From NCBI GenBank assembly GCA_947588665.1, contig CANPYU010000003.1, positions 1 through 19,130 on the forward strand: 19,130 bases of DNA, given 5' to 3'. Shown piece after piece: positions 1 to 7,549 of the stretch; the stretch's first letter is position 1, and each line of letters starts with the position of its first letter. A program made the position numbers and the translations under genes. The notes under the pieces were generated by a model. It searched no databases, was not told where the DNA came from, and saw nothing but the letters and a program-made list of their open reading frames with translations. This DNA is from an uncultured Bacilli bacterium (GTDB lineage: Bacteria; Bacillota_I; Bacilli_A; RF39; UBA660).

Positions 1-413
1 CTTACAATTAAAGCAAGCATTGGAAACTCCATCTTATCATCAATATTATTCGCATATATATGTCCAATTAAATGATTAACCCCAATTAAAGGCTTATTAT
101 AAATCAAAGCTAAAGTCTTAGCACATTCTATTCCCACGATTAAACTTCCCGTAAGACCTGGCTTACACGTAACTGCAATCGCATCCATATCTTCTATTTT
201 CATATTAGCTTTCTTTAAAGTTTCATCTAGTACTAAAGTTATTGCTTCTGTATGCATTCTACTAGCTATTTCTGGTACTACTCCTCCATATAAAGCATGC
301 GTATCCATCTGAGTTGCAATCGTAAGACTAATAACATCTTTCCCATTTTTAACTATTGCCATACTAGTCTCATCACAAGATGATTCTATTGCTAAAATAT
401 AAACATCCTTCAT
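1..413 (-). CDS. tsaD: tRNA t6A37 threonylcarbamoyltransferase TsaD, N-terminal part (runs off the left edge)
   Basis: TsaD is the catalytic subunit that transfers threonylcarbamoyl from TC-AMP to A37 of ANN-decoding tRNAs, working with TsaB and TsaE in the cytoplasm. The 137 residues present begin [16 protein letters not shown], the standard ASKHA-fold phosphate-1 start of the family. They continue with the [10 protein letters not shown] segment (about 43-52), the [10 protein letters not shown] segment (85-94) and the NHLIGHIYA metal-binding segment (His114 and His118). The start codon at 413 directly abuts the TAA of rimI (TAAATG), so translation is probably coupled. The C-terminal 60% lies outside the window. 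It is the last visible gene of the operon driven from 1928-1899. Confidence 0.97.
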   Translation of the reverse strand, partial: MKDVYILAIESSCDETSMAIVKNGKDVISLTIATQMDTHALYGGVVPEIASRMHTEAITLVLDETLKKANMKIEDMDAIAVTCKPGLTGSLIVGIECAKTLALIYNKPLIGVNHLIGHIYANNIDDKMEFPMLALIV

Positions 414-839
414 TTATTCACTCTTTCTTGCCATTAAATAAGCATCATCATCTTTATAATATTTATCTCTTCTATGAATTATTTCAAACCCAAAATTCTG
501 ATACAATCTTATCGCTGGAATATTATGAGTTTTAACTTCTAAAGTAACTAATTTTAAATTTTCTCCCATATCACTAATTAAATAAGATATTAAATTACTT
601 GCAATCATTTTTTTTCGATATTCTGGATCAACCACTAAACTTAAAATATCGCATGTTTCATATAAACAAGTAGCACTAATAAATCCCACTACTTTATCAT
701 CTTTTTCATAAACAATAACTTTTGAAAAACCATCTTCTAACATTTCTTTAATATTATTAACTTGTGAAAAATTATCATTTAAAAGACTACCTAACTCATT
801 TATCCTTGGTATATCATATATATTTGCTTGTCTAATCAT
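414..839 (-). CDS. rimI: GNAT acetyltransferase, RimI-like (ribosomal protein S18 N-acetyltransferase family)
   Basis: This 141-residue GNAT-fold acetyltransferase would transfer acetyl from acetyl-CoA to an N-terminal alpha-amino group. The classical RimI target is ribosomal protein S18, but the substrate here is inferred from family and location. Visible signs are the acetyl-CoA-binding stretch LVVDPEYRKKMIASNL (about 68-83) and the RimI-typical block LEVKTHNIPAIRLYQNFGF (about 100-118), followed by RRDKYYKDDDAYLM. The usual glycine-rich Q/RxxGxG/A loop is degenerate here (RKKMIA). ATG at 839 overlaps the tsaB stop by 8 nt and has GAGG 7 nt upstream. Its position between tsaB and tsaD is the common Firmicutes order, which supports RimI over a generic GNAT. 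Confidence 0.9.
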   Translation of the reverse strand: MIRQANIYDIPRINELGSLLNDNFSQVNNIKEMLEDGFSKVIVYEKDDKVVGFISATCLYETCDILSLVVDPEYRKKMIASNLISYLISDMGENLKLVTLEVKTHNIPAIRLYQNFGFEIIHRRDKYYKDDDAYLMARKSE

Positions 840-1386
840 GTTCTACCTCTATTCTCTTAATATATAAAGGCTTTAATAAATGAGGATTAATACTCTCTTT
901 ATTCTCTAAAAACAATGATACTCTCTCTATATCTACTTGTTCATCAAATATAATTTTATCTTTATAATTTTCTAAATCTTTATTATCTAAATAAAAATAA
1001 TCTTCCATAAGTTCATGCTTATTATTAAACTTTCCCCCAAAAACCCCATTTCTATCTTTAATACCCAATATTACATCTTTATCATAATTTAAACTTAAAG
1101 CTTGTAAATAAGATATTTCTTTTACAGAAACATTTTTAGCATAACCTATACTTTTAGCTATAACAACCCCTATTCTTACCCCCGTAAAAGATCCAGGTCC
1201 ATTAATAACAATTATTTCTTTTATCTGATCAATATTAACTTTATTATCTAATAATATTTTATTTATTAAGTTAACTGTATTAACTGAATGTTTATTACTA
1301 TTAATAACCCTTTTATCAATCAATTTATTATCTTTTAATAACGCTACAACTAAATCTATATAATGTGTATCAATATAAAGTGTCAT
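832..1386 (-). CDS. tsaB: t6A biosynthesis protein TsaB
   Basis: TsaB is the inactive ASKHA-fold partner that dimerises with TsaD and is required for t6A synthesis. The product of 184 aa starts MTLYIDTHYIDLVVALL, matching the family's 'ILAIDTS' start, and contains the hallmark GPGSFTGVRIG at about 63-73. It is shorter than the usual 220-240 aa, with a reduced C-terminal lobe. I chose ATG at 1386 over an in-frame start 10 codons upstream because MTLYIDT is the conserved N-terminus and GGAGAGTGAAGG precedes it. It lies 45 nt after tsaE and overlaps rimI by 8 nt. Confidence 0.93.
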   Translation of the reverse strand: MTLYIDTHYIDLVVALLKDNKLIDKRVINSNKHSVNTVNLINKILLDNKVNIDQIKEIIVINGPGSFTGVRIGVVIAKSIGYAKNVSVKEISYLQALSLNYDKDVILGIKDRNGVFGGKFNNKHELMEDYFYLDNKDLENYKDKIIFDEQVDIERVSLFLENKESINPHLLKPLYIKRIEVEHD

Positions 1387-1434
1387 ATCCTTCACTCTCC
1401 AAAAACAAAAACCCACCTATATAAGTGAGATTTA
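1387..1434 (-). other. Hairpin with U-run between tsaE and tsaB
   Basis: Reading the minus strand, CTCAC and GTGGG (one G-U pair) can pair around a short loop right after the tsaE stop, and a TTTTTG tract follows. It resembles a weak intrinsic terminator or a processing hairpin inside the operon. The stem is only 5 bp plus a possible AAA/TTT extension across a mismatch, so it may be chance. Confidence 0.3.
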
Positions 1435-1881
1435 TAATACTGCATCACATAATTCTTCATATTGCATACCATGAGGTTTAAAAACTAATACTCTTGTATT
1501 TTCATCAACAATTTTAAATGTAATGTCAAGTCTTTCTCTTGGTAATCTCTCTTCAATAAGCTCAGCCCATTCAATAATACAAATCCCATCTTTATTAAAA
1601 TAATCTTCTACTCCAAACTCTTTATTATCATCTAATCTATAAACATCCATATGATATAAAGGAGCTTCTCCACTTACATATTCTTTTACAATAGTAAATG
1701 TTGGACTAGTAATATTATCTTCTATTCCTAAAGCCTGAGCAAAACCTTTAACAAAAACAGTTTTCCCACTTCCTAAATCTCCATTTAAACATATAATCAT
1801 ACCTGGAAATTTTTCACTTTCTATATTCTGTGCTAATTCTAACGTATCATCCACACTTTTAGATGTATATTTATAATTCAT
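1432..1881 (-). CDS. tsaE: t6A biosynthesis ATPase TsaE
   Basis: TsaE is the P-loop ATPase that binds the TsaBD heterodimer and resets it between t6A catalytic cycles. The 149-aa product shows Walker A GDLGSGKT at about 34-41, the SPTFTIVKEY switch-like segment (59-68), HMDVYRL (77-83) and IIEWAE (102-107), all standard for the family (formerly YjeE). The ATG at 1881 is preferred to the in-frame GTG at 1890. The predicted transcript starts near 1892, and a GGTGAG ribosome site lies just before the ATG. This is the first gene of the tsaE-tsaB-rimI-tsaD operon. The leader is only about 10 nt. Confidence 0.95.
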   Translation of the reverse strand: MNYKYTSKSVDDTLELAQNIESEKFPGMIICLNGDLGSGKTVFVKGFAQALGIEDNITSPTFTIVKEYVSGEAPLYHMDVYRLDDNKEFGVEDYFNKDGICIIEWAELIEERLPRERLDITFKIVDENTRVLVFKPHGMQYEELCDAVL

Positions 1882-1898
1882 GTCTCTCACCCAAAACC

Positions 1899-1928
1899 AT
1901 TATAACAAACAATATAAAAATAGTTCAA
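1899..1928 (-). promoter_or_regulatory. Sigma-A promoter of the tsaE-tsaB-rimI-tsaD operon
   Basis: On the minus strand the -35 TTGAAC (1928-1923) and the consensus -10 TATAAT (1904-1899) are separated by 18 nt. The predicted start point near 1892 leaves a leader of about 10 nt before the tsaE ATG at 1881. Confidence 0.75.
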
Positions 1929-1943
1929 GTATATTTCTATAAT

Positions 1944-1978
1944 TTGACATATTTTATTTTATCTTATATTTTTATATT
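1944..1978 (+). promoter_or_regulatory. Possible promoter of the ribbon-helix-helix gene
   Basis: A consensus TTGACA at 1944-1949 is followed by TATATT at 1965-1970 (spacing 15, short) and again at 1973-1978 (spacing 23, long). Neither spacing is ideal, so the exact -10 is uncertain. Confidence 0.35.
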
Positions 1979-2038
1979 AGAAAATTCTAGCCTTTATTAT
2001 ATTTTTAAAACATATTAAAATATATATGAGGTGTGAAA

Positions 2039-2242
2039 ATGGATTTTGTTGTAAGACAAACTAGGCAAAAAGATCCAGCTAGTTACAAATCTTTATATAT
2101 TAAAGATTCCCTGTTAAAAGAAGTAGAAAAAATAGCAGACAAATGCAACACCTCTTTTAACAATGTAGTAATTAGTATGATCGAAGCCTGTATCTATGGT
2201 AATGGTGAGGGCCAAGAACAAAAAAAGAAAATTAATTCTTAA
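2039..2242 (+). CDS. Small ribbon-helix-helix-like (Arc/CopG-type) protein
   Basis: This is a 67-residue protein with no confident family name. The central part KSLYIKDSLLKEVEKIADK (about 18-35) looks like a short beta-strand followed by helix 1. CNTSFNNVVISMIEACI (36-52) looks like the turn and helix 2, which together form the ribbon-helix-helix shape of Arc/CopG DNA-binding dimers. The tail is polar and basic (EQKKK). The ATG at 2039 is chosen because GAGGTG lies 7 nt upstream; an in-frame GTG at 2033 overlaps that site. It is monocistronic, divergent from tsaE and followed by a terminator at 2287. No toxin gene sits beside it, so an antitoxin role is not supported. A small DNA-binding regulator is the best guess. 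Confidence 0.6.
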   Translation: MDFVVRQTRQKDPASYKSLYIKDSLLKEVEKIADKCNTSFNNVVISMIEACIYGNGEGQEQKKKINS

Positions 2243-2286
2243 ATTGATTCTAATAGATACACTCCTTGAAAAGTCACACTTTCAAA

Positions 2287-2318
2287 AAAAATATCTGCAT
2301 TTCTGTAGATATTTTTAA
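2287..2318. terminator. Bidirectional intrinsic terminator
   Basis: A 13-bp stem (AAAAATATCTGCA with TGTAGATATTTTT, one G-U pair) around a 4-nt loop has a T run on the plus strand and an A run at its 5' side. It therefore can end both the ribbon-helix-helix transcript (plus) and the BIG2 protein transcript (minus) that converge here. Confidence 0.85.
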
Positions 2319-2354
2319 ATAATACAAAATAATTACTTCTAATATAAACTTTTG

Positions 2355-3875
2355 CTATTTTACTATAACATTTATATAAGCATTAACCCCATCAATAGAT
2401 ACAGTAACTCTTGCACTACCATAACCTACTGCCGTAATAACATTATTTTTTACTGTAACTACCTTATTATTATTAGTTCTAAAAACTGCATCTTCCCTAT
2501 TTATAGCATTAACAGGTGAAACATTATACTCTAATCTGTAAGACTCCCCTAGTCTTAATTGTATATCACTATCTACAAAAGTTACTTTTTGAACATGTAC
2601 TTCTGGTTTTTCTACATATACTACAACTGAAATACTTTTTCCCCCTGCAACAGCCGAAATAGTCGTAACACCTGCATTTTTAGCCGTTACCTTACCATTT
2701 TGATCTACAGTAGCAACATAAGTATCACTGCTTTTCCATGTAACAGTTTTATTAGTTGCATTAGAAGGACTTACTGTAGCTTTATAAGTATAAGATTGTC
2801 CTTCATATAAACTAATACTATTTCTATTTAAAGTTATACTATTTACTGAAATAGTTCCATTAGTGCTTTCACTAGTATTTCCATTAGAACTACTATTTAA
2901 TAAACTGCCTCTTAAATCTACAGTTGCCACACGATTATAATTACTATCAATAAAATATTCATATATAGTTCTAAAAGATATACCCTTATTTTCTACAATA
3001 GCAAACTTAATTTGATATCCAACTAACCCTGTATTAGCTTTATTATATACTCCTGAATATACTGGTTGTCTAAGTTGTAAATTAAGTCCTGTTTTTTGTT
3101 TTAAACTAATTAATTCATTATTTAATTTTTTATATTCATTTAATCCCATTTGATTAACTACATTAACATAAGAAGTGTTATAATAATCATCTTTACTTAC
3201 TGCACAATTACCACTAATTAAATATGCAAGTGGATAACCACTAATATAATCTTTATTTCCATAAGTACATTTATTAACTGTTGTACTACTAGTATTAGGT
3301 TTAGTAGTAGTACTTGTATTAGTAGTAGTACTTGTATTTGGCTTAGTAGTATTTGAATTATTAGGTTTTCCACTATCAGCTATATTATTCTCTTCCTCAT
3401 TTGTGTTATCACTATCATCTGGTTTAATAATAAGATCATCAACATCTGTATCACTATCTACCTTATTATTTTGTACTTTTAATTCATTAACAATATAGTT
3501 TATGTCATCTCCACACACTAATTTAACTTTAACTGTATAATCAGTATCACTAATTTTGGTTGCCTCAGCATAACTATCTTCCAAACTACAAGTATCTTCT
3601 GAAGCAAACTCCACTAATAACTTTTCTTCATACATTTCTTTTAAAGTAATTCTTTTTTTACCATTTATTGTAACAGGTAATTTAGATTCTGTAAAATACT
3701 CTGCCGCTGCATCCTTCATTAAATTTAAACTCGTTTTAAAATCTACATCATGATCTTTATTTTTAACTAAAGAAATAATCCATAAAACAAGAAATAAAAT
3801 TACTAATAAAATAGCCATTTTAATAACTACTGACTTAAAATTAATATTTAATCTTTTAGTTTTTTCTTCATACAT
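2355..3875 (-). CDS. Membrane-anchored surface protein with two BIG2 Ig-like domains
   Basis: This is a 506-residue single-pass protein. A short basic cytoplasmic tail (1-15) is followed by one transmembrane helix (about 16-37) and an extracellular region of about 100 residues with two cysteines (near 96 and 121). A Thr/Asn/Ser-rich linker (about 165-200) follows, then a Tyr-rich domain with two more cysteines (203 and 224). Two bacterial Ig-like group 2 domains (about 342-422 and 427-505) end the protein. The first has the classic ITLNRNSISLYEGQSYTYKATVSP and VTWKSSDTYVATVDQNGKVTAKNAG pattern. There is no LPxTG motif, so attachment is through the N-terminal helix. An adhesive or envelope-structural role is likely from domain content. 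ATG at 3875 has AGGGGG 9 nt upstream. It is monocistronic with its own strong promoter. Confidence 0.85.
   Translation of the reverse strand: MYEEKTKRLNINFKSVVIKMAILLVILFLVLWIISLVKNKDHDVDFKTSLNLMKDAAAEYFTESKLPVTINGKKRITLKEMYEEKLLVEFASEDTCSLEDSYAEATKISDTDYTVKVKLVCGDDINYIVNELKVQNNKVDSDTDVDDLIIKPDDSDNTNEEENNIADSGKPNNSNTTKPNTSTTTNTSTTTKPNTSSTTVNKCTYGNKDYISGYPLAYLISGNCAVSKDDYYNTSYVNVVNQMGLNEYKKLNNELISLKQKTGLNLQLRQPVYSGVYNKANTGLVGYQIKFAIVENKGISFRTIYEYFIDSNYNRVATVDLRGSLLNSSSNGNTSESTNGTISVNSITLNRNSISLYEGQSYTYKATVSPSNATNKTVTWKSSDTYVATVDQNGKVTAKNAGVTTISAVAGGKSISVVVYVEKPEVHVQKVTFVDSDIQLRLGESYRLEYNVSPVNAINREDAVFRTNNNKVVTVKNNVITAVGYGSARVTVSIDGVNAYINVIVK
3303..3338 (-). repeat. Perfect 18-bp tandem repeat in the Thr-rich linker
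   Basis: Two adjacent identical 18-bp units (3303-3320 and 3321-3338) encode an NTSTTT-type hexapeptide twice in the linker. The unit is a multiple of three, so copy-number change would alter linker length without breaking the frame. Confidence 0.8.
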
Positions 3876-3938
3876 AATATATATCCCCCTTTAACCAATA
3901 TCTAAATGCTTAACACTTTTCCCTTGGTTTTGCGCACT

Positions 3939-3967
3939 ATCATACCACAAAAGAAAACATTTGTCAA
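3939..3967 (-). promoter_or_regulatory. Sigma-A promoter of the BIG2 surface protein
   Basis: Minus-strand TTGACA (3967-3962) and TATGAT (3944-3939) are separated by exactly 17 nt. The leader is about 55 nt and contains AACCAA and TTGGTT, which could pair around a 27-nt loop just before the ribosome site. Confidence 0.85.
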
Positions 3968-3984
3968 ATTTTATTTAAAAACAT

Positions 3985-4013
3985 TTGACTAACATATGTT
4001 CGAGTGCTATAAT
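3985..4013 (+). promoter_or_regulatory. Sigma-A promoter of uvrA
   Basis: TTGACT (3985-3990) and the consensus TATAAT (4008-4013) are spaced by 17 nt. The LexA-like operator lies in the spacer and overlaps the -35, so repressor binding would block RNA polymerase. Confidence 0.88.
3989..4002 (+). promoter_or_regulatory. LexA (SOS) operator of Bacillus type
   Basis: CTAACATATGTTCG differs by one base from CGAACATATGTTCG, which fits the Bacillus LexA/DinR consensus CGAAC-N4-GTTCG. It sits between the -35 and -10 of uvrA, the expected place for SOS repression. The sequence match and position are seen; LexA binding is inferred, and lexA is not in the window. Confidence 0.8.
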
Positions 4014-4076
4014 ATACTTGCTTTTGTGATAAATAATTAATTTTTTACCACACTATAAACAAAAGGAGTAGTAACT

Positions 4077-6890
4077 ATGGATAAAATAATTATAAAAGGT
4101 GCTCGAGAAAATAACTTAAAAAATGTTTCTATTGAACTACCTAAAAATAAATTAATCGTCATGACCGGAGTTTCTGGATCAGGAAAATCTTCACTTGCTT
4201 TTGATACTATTTTTGCTGAAGGTCAAAGAAGATATGTTGAATCATTATCTGCTTATGCAAGACAATTTATTGGTATGAATGAAAAACCAGATGTTGATTC
4301 TATTGAAGGATTAAGTCCCAGTATTTCTATCGATCAAAAAACAACTAATAAAAACCCTCGTAGTACTGTTGGAACCATCACCGAAATTTATGATTATTTA
4401 AGACTTTTATACGCCAGAATTGGTGTTCCTTATTGTCCTATCCACAATATTCCTATAACTCGTCAATCAATTGAAGAAATGACTAATAAAGTCTTAGAAC
4501 TAGAAGAAAACACCAAAATAGAAATTATGGCTCCCGTTGTTCATGGTGAAAAAGGAGAACATAAAAGTCTTCTTGATGATTTAAGAAAAAATGGCTATTC
4601 TCGTGTTCGTGTTAATGGCGAGATGCATACATTAGATGAAGAAATAACTCTTAAAAAAAATATAAAAGACAATATTGATGTCATTGTTGACCGTATTGTT
4701 ATATCTAAAGAAGAGCGAAGTCGAATATTTGAAGCCATTGAAAATAGTTGTAAATTAGCAAATGGAAAAGTTGTCATAAATGTTATTGGAGGCGAAGAAA
4801 TTCTAATGAGTGAATCTTACGCCTGTCCTCAATGTAATTTTTCCATTCCTGAATTAGAGCCAAGATTATTTTCTTTTAATGCTCCTTATGGGGCTTGTGA
4901 TGATTGCAAAGGCTTAGGAACAAGACTAAAAATTGGGGAAGCCCTTCTTATGCCAGATAAAAATAAAAGCATTTTAGAAGGTGGTATTAAAACCATTAGT
5001 CCTGATTACAATATTGAAACAGTAGAATTAAATGCTGTATGTGATTTCTATCATATTGATATAACTAAACCTCTAAAAGATTTTACTCGCAAAGAACTTG
5101 ATATTATTCTTTATGGTTCTAAAGACAAAATTGATTTTAAATATGTTTCTAAAAATGGCAACACTCGCTATGTATCTAACTATTATGAAGGTATCATCAA
5201 CACTTTAGAAAGAAGACATCTTGAAACTACTTCTTCATGGCGAAGAGAATGGTTAGAAACTTTTATGATCGAATCTCCTTGTCCAACTTGTCACGGTGCT
5301 CGTCTAAAAGATTCCGTTTTAGCCGTTAAAATAAATCATAAAAATATTTATGAAATTACTAATTATAGTATTGGTGAGCTAAGAGACTTTATTAATAAAT
5401 TAAAACTTACTAAAGAAGAGCAAGAAATAAGTGGCTTAATAACTAAAGAAATATTAAACAGATTAGACTTTCTTATTAATGTAGGTCTAAGCTATCTTAC
5501 TTTATCAAGAAGTGCAAGTACCCTTTCTGGAGGAGAAGCCCAACGTATTAGACTTGCTACTCAAATAGGTTCTAAATTATCAGGAGTATTATATGTTTTA
5601 GATGAACCAAGCATTGGTCTTCATCAAAAAGATAATGATCGTTTAATTAATGCTTTAAAAGAAATGCGAGATTTAGGTAATACTTTAATTGTTGTAGAAC
5701 ATGATACAGACACGATGCTTGCAAGTGATTTCTTAGTTGACATTGGGCCTGGAGCCGGAGAATATGGTGGAGAAATTGTTGCCGCCGGTACTCCTGAAGA
5801 AGTCATGAAAAATCCCAACTCCCTAACTGGTCGTTATTTAAGTGGTAAAGAAAAAATTGAAGTACCAAAAAAACGTCGTAAAGGAAATGGCAAATTTTTA
5901 AAAATAATTAAAGCTAAAGAAAACAATTTAAAAAATATTAATGTCGAAATTCCTTTAAATAAATTTGTCTGTGTAACTGGAGTATCTGGCTCTGGTAAAT
6001 CAACTCTTATTAATGAAATACTTTATAAAACTCTTGCTGTAGAAATAAATCATTCTAAACAAATACCAGGAGCTTGTAAAGAAATTAAAGGAATAGAAGA
6101 ATTAGATAAAGTTATTGATATTACTCAAGACGCCATTGGTCGTACTCCAAGAAGTAATCCCGCCACATATGTTGGAGTTTTTGATGACATAAGAGATGTA
6201 TTCACCAATACTAAAGAAGCAAAAATACGAGGATATGACAAAGGTCGTTTTTCCTTCAATGTTAAAGGAGGAAGATGTGAAGCCTGCTGGGGTGACGGAG
6301 TTAAAAAAATTGAAATGCACTTTTTACCAGATGTATATGTCCCTTGTGATGTTTGTGGTGGTAAACGTTATAATAAAGAAACATTAGATATTAAATTTAA
6401 AGATAAAAATATTTCTGAAGTTTTAGATATGCGAGTATCAGAAGCCCTAAAATTTTTTGAAAATATTCCAAAAGTATATAATAAACTTAAAATTATGGAA
6501 GAAGTTGGCTTATCTTATATTAAACTTGGCCAACCAGCACCAACTCTATCAGGAGGAGAAGCTGGACGAGTTAAACTTGCCAAAGAACTTCAAAAAAAAC
6601 CAACCGGCAAAAGTATCTTCATTTTAGATGAACCAACAACCGGTCTACATAGTGAAGACATAAAAAAACTATTAAGCATTCTAAATCGTATTGTTGATAA
6701 TGGTGACACAGTAGTAGTTATTGAACATAATTTAGATGTCATTAAAGTTGCCGATTATATTATTGATCTTGGACCTGACGGAGGATCTTTAGGTGGAGAA
6801 GTAATAGCGACCGGAACACCAGAACAAGTAGCCAAAAATCCTAATTCATATACTGGTATATACTTAAAAAAGATATTAAATGAAAAATAA
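4077..6890 (+). CDS. uvrA: Excinuclease ABC subunit UvrA
   Basis: UvrA is the damage-recognition ATPase of nucleotide excision repair; it loads UvrB on distorted DNA. At 937 aa it is full length. ATPase domain I shows Walker [15 protein letters not shown] (about 31-44), a zinc module with CPQC and later CDDC (around 250-280), the signature [13 protein letters not shown] and Walker [13 protein letters not shown]. Domain II shows [13 protein letters not shown], the second zinc module (CEAC and CDVC), and [11 protein letters not shown]. The second ABC signature reads [12 protein letters not shown], with Gly where the family normally has Gln (near residue 827). The ribosome site is AAAGGAG. It is monocistronic here with no uvrB beside it. 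The LexA box predicts DNA-damage induction. Confidence 0.98.
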   Translation: MDKIIIKGARENNLKNVSIELPKNKLIVMTGVSGSGKSSLAFDTIFAEGQRRYVESLSAYARQFIGMNEKPDVDSIEGLSPSISIDQKTTNKNPRSTVGTITEIYDYLRLLYARIGVPYCPIHNIPITRQSIEEMTNKVLELEENTKIEIMAPVVHGEKGEHKSLLDDLRKNGYSRVRVNGEMHTLDEEITLKKNIKDNIDVIVDRIVISKEERSRIFEAIENSCKLANGKVVINVIGGEEILMSESYACPQCNFSIPELEPRLFSFNAPYGACDDCKGLGTRLKIGEALLMPDKNKSILEGGIKTISPDYNIETVELNAVCDFYHIDITKPLKDFTRKELDIILYGSKDKIDFKYVSKNGNTRYVSNYYEGIINTLERRHLETTSSWRREWLETFMIESPCPTCHGARLKDSVLAVKINHKNIYEITNYSIGELRDFINKLKLTKEEQEISGLITKEILNRLDFLINVGLSYLTLSRSASTLSGGEAQRIRLATQIGSKLSGVLYVLDEPSIGLHQKDNDRLINALKEMRDLGNTLIVVEHDTDTMLASDFLVDIGPGAGEYGGEIVAAGTPEEVMKNPNSLTGRYLSGKEKIEVPKKRRKGNGKFLKIIKAKENNLKNINVEIPLNKFVCVTGVSGSGKSTLINEILYKTLAVEINHSKQIPGACKEIKGIEELDKVIDITQDAIGRTPRSNPATYVGVFDDIRDVFTNTKEAKIRGYDKGRFSFNVKGGRCEACWGDGVKKIEMHFLPDVYVPCDVCGGKRYNKETLDIKFKDKNISEVLDMRVSEALKFFENIPKVYNKLKIMEEVGLSYIKLGQPAPTLSGGEAGRVKLAKELQKKPTGKSIFILDEPTTGLHSEDIKKLLSILNRIVDNGDTVVVIEHNLDVIKVADYIIDLGPDGGSLGGEVIATGTPEQVAKNPNSYTGIYLKKILNEK

Positions 6891-6921
6891 TGATATATAT
6901 TCCCAATATCTAAGAAAAAAT

Positions 6922-6951
6922 AATACTGATAATTTACAACAGTATTTTTTT
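6922..6951 (+). terminator. Intrinsic terminator of uvrA
   Basis: AATACTG and CAGTATT pair (7 bp) around an 11-nt loop, followed by a run of T residues, 32 nt after the uvrA stop. Confidence 0.8.
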
Positions 6952-6969
6952 ATCACCAAATAAAATTAT

Positions 6970-6999
6970 TTGAATATACTACACTGAGGATAATATTAT
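6970..6999 (+). promoter_or_regulatory. Promoter of the SipW-type secretion operon
   Basis: TTGAAT (6970-6975) and TATTAT (6994-6999) are 18 nt apart. The -10 lies inside the perfect 20-bp palindrome. The leader to the first ATG is about 50 nt. Confidence 0.6.
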
Positions 7000-7004
7000 C
7001 CTCA
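6985..7004. promoter_or_regulatory. Perfect 20-bp palindrome over the -10, likely repressor operator
   Basis: The half-site TGAGGATAAT is followed directly by its exact reverse complement. There is no loop and no T run, so it is not a terminator. It covers the -10 of the promoter at 6970-6999, the typical place for a dimeric repressor site. The cognate regulator is unknown; the tandem-XRE proteins of the window are candidates only by proximity. Confidence 0.65.
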
Positions 7005-7017
7005 AGATACTAAAACT

Positions 7018-7050
7018 TTCTCCTTATAAGTGTAAAGCAAGAAAGGAGAA
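7018..7050 (+). promoter_or_regulatory. Hairpin that would hide the ribosome binding site
   Basis: TTCTCCTT (7018-7025) is the exact complement of AAGGAGAA (7043-7050), which contains the AGGAG ribosome site of the gene starting at 7055. The 8-bp stem has a 17-nt loop. In the mRNA it would mask the Shine-Dalgarno sequence and so limit translation of the whole overlapping operon unless opened. Confidence 0.55.
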
Positions 7051-7054
7051 TAAA

Positions 7055-7549
7055 ATGAAAAATAAAAAAATTTTAATTAGTGTTTTAATTTTAAGTATTT
7101 TACTCATGTCTATTGGTTATGCATCATTTGCCACTGACTTAAAAATAGAGGGTACTACTAAAATTAACGGTGAATGGGAAATAAAAATAACCGATATTAA
7201 AGCAACATCTATATGCAATAATTGTGATGCAGGAGAACCTACTTATGATGATACTCTTGCTAATTTTAATGCTACTTTAATTAAACCAGGTGATTCCATC
7301 ACCTATGAAATAACAATTGCCAATTTAGGAACTATTGATGCTAAATTAGATGATTTTACAGTAGAAAGTGAAAATGAAGGAAGCCCTGCAATTATTTATA
7401 CTACTAACCAACCATCAGAAATTCTAAATGCAGGTGACACTACCACCCTTACAATTACTACAACTTATGATAAAAATACAGCACTTATTCCCCCAATAAA
7501 ATCTAAAAATTTTACTAGTAATATAAAATATATTCAAAATAATGACTAA
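7055..7549 (+). CDS. Small exported beta-rich protein (SipW-substrate/TasA-like type)
   Basis: This 164-residue secreted protein has a Lys-rich start and a hydrophobic core (ILISVLILSILLMSI). A GYASFA-like region follows (about 20-26) that would suit an ER/SipW-type signal peptidase, one of which is encoded three genes on. The mature part is Thr/Asn/Ile-rich and fits one Ig-like or DUF11-like beta-sandwich, with KPGDSITYEITIANLGTIDAKLDDF (about 86-110) as the core. It also has an unusual CNNC pair near 57-60. It resembles the small fibre or matrix proteins that accompany SipW, but I cannot assign it to TasA or camelysin proper. It overlaps the next gene by 8 nt, implying coupled translation. 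Confidence 0.7.
   Translation: MKNKKILISVLILSILLMSIGYASFATDLKIEGTTKINGEWEIKITDIKATSICNNCDAGEPTYDDTLANFNATLIKPGDSITYEITIANLGTIDAKLDDFTVESENEGSPAIIYTTNQPSEILNAGDTTTLTITTTYDKNTALIPPIKSKNFTSNIKYIQNND

Noticed and set aside
4595..4777. Short minus-strand frames within uvrA (also 5624-5818 and 6102-6320) and a plus-strand frame at 6196-6387
   Set aside because: They are contained in the full-length, motif-complete uvrA and lack start signals.
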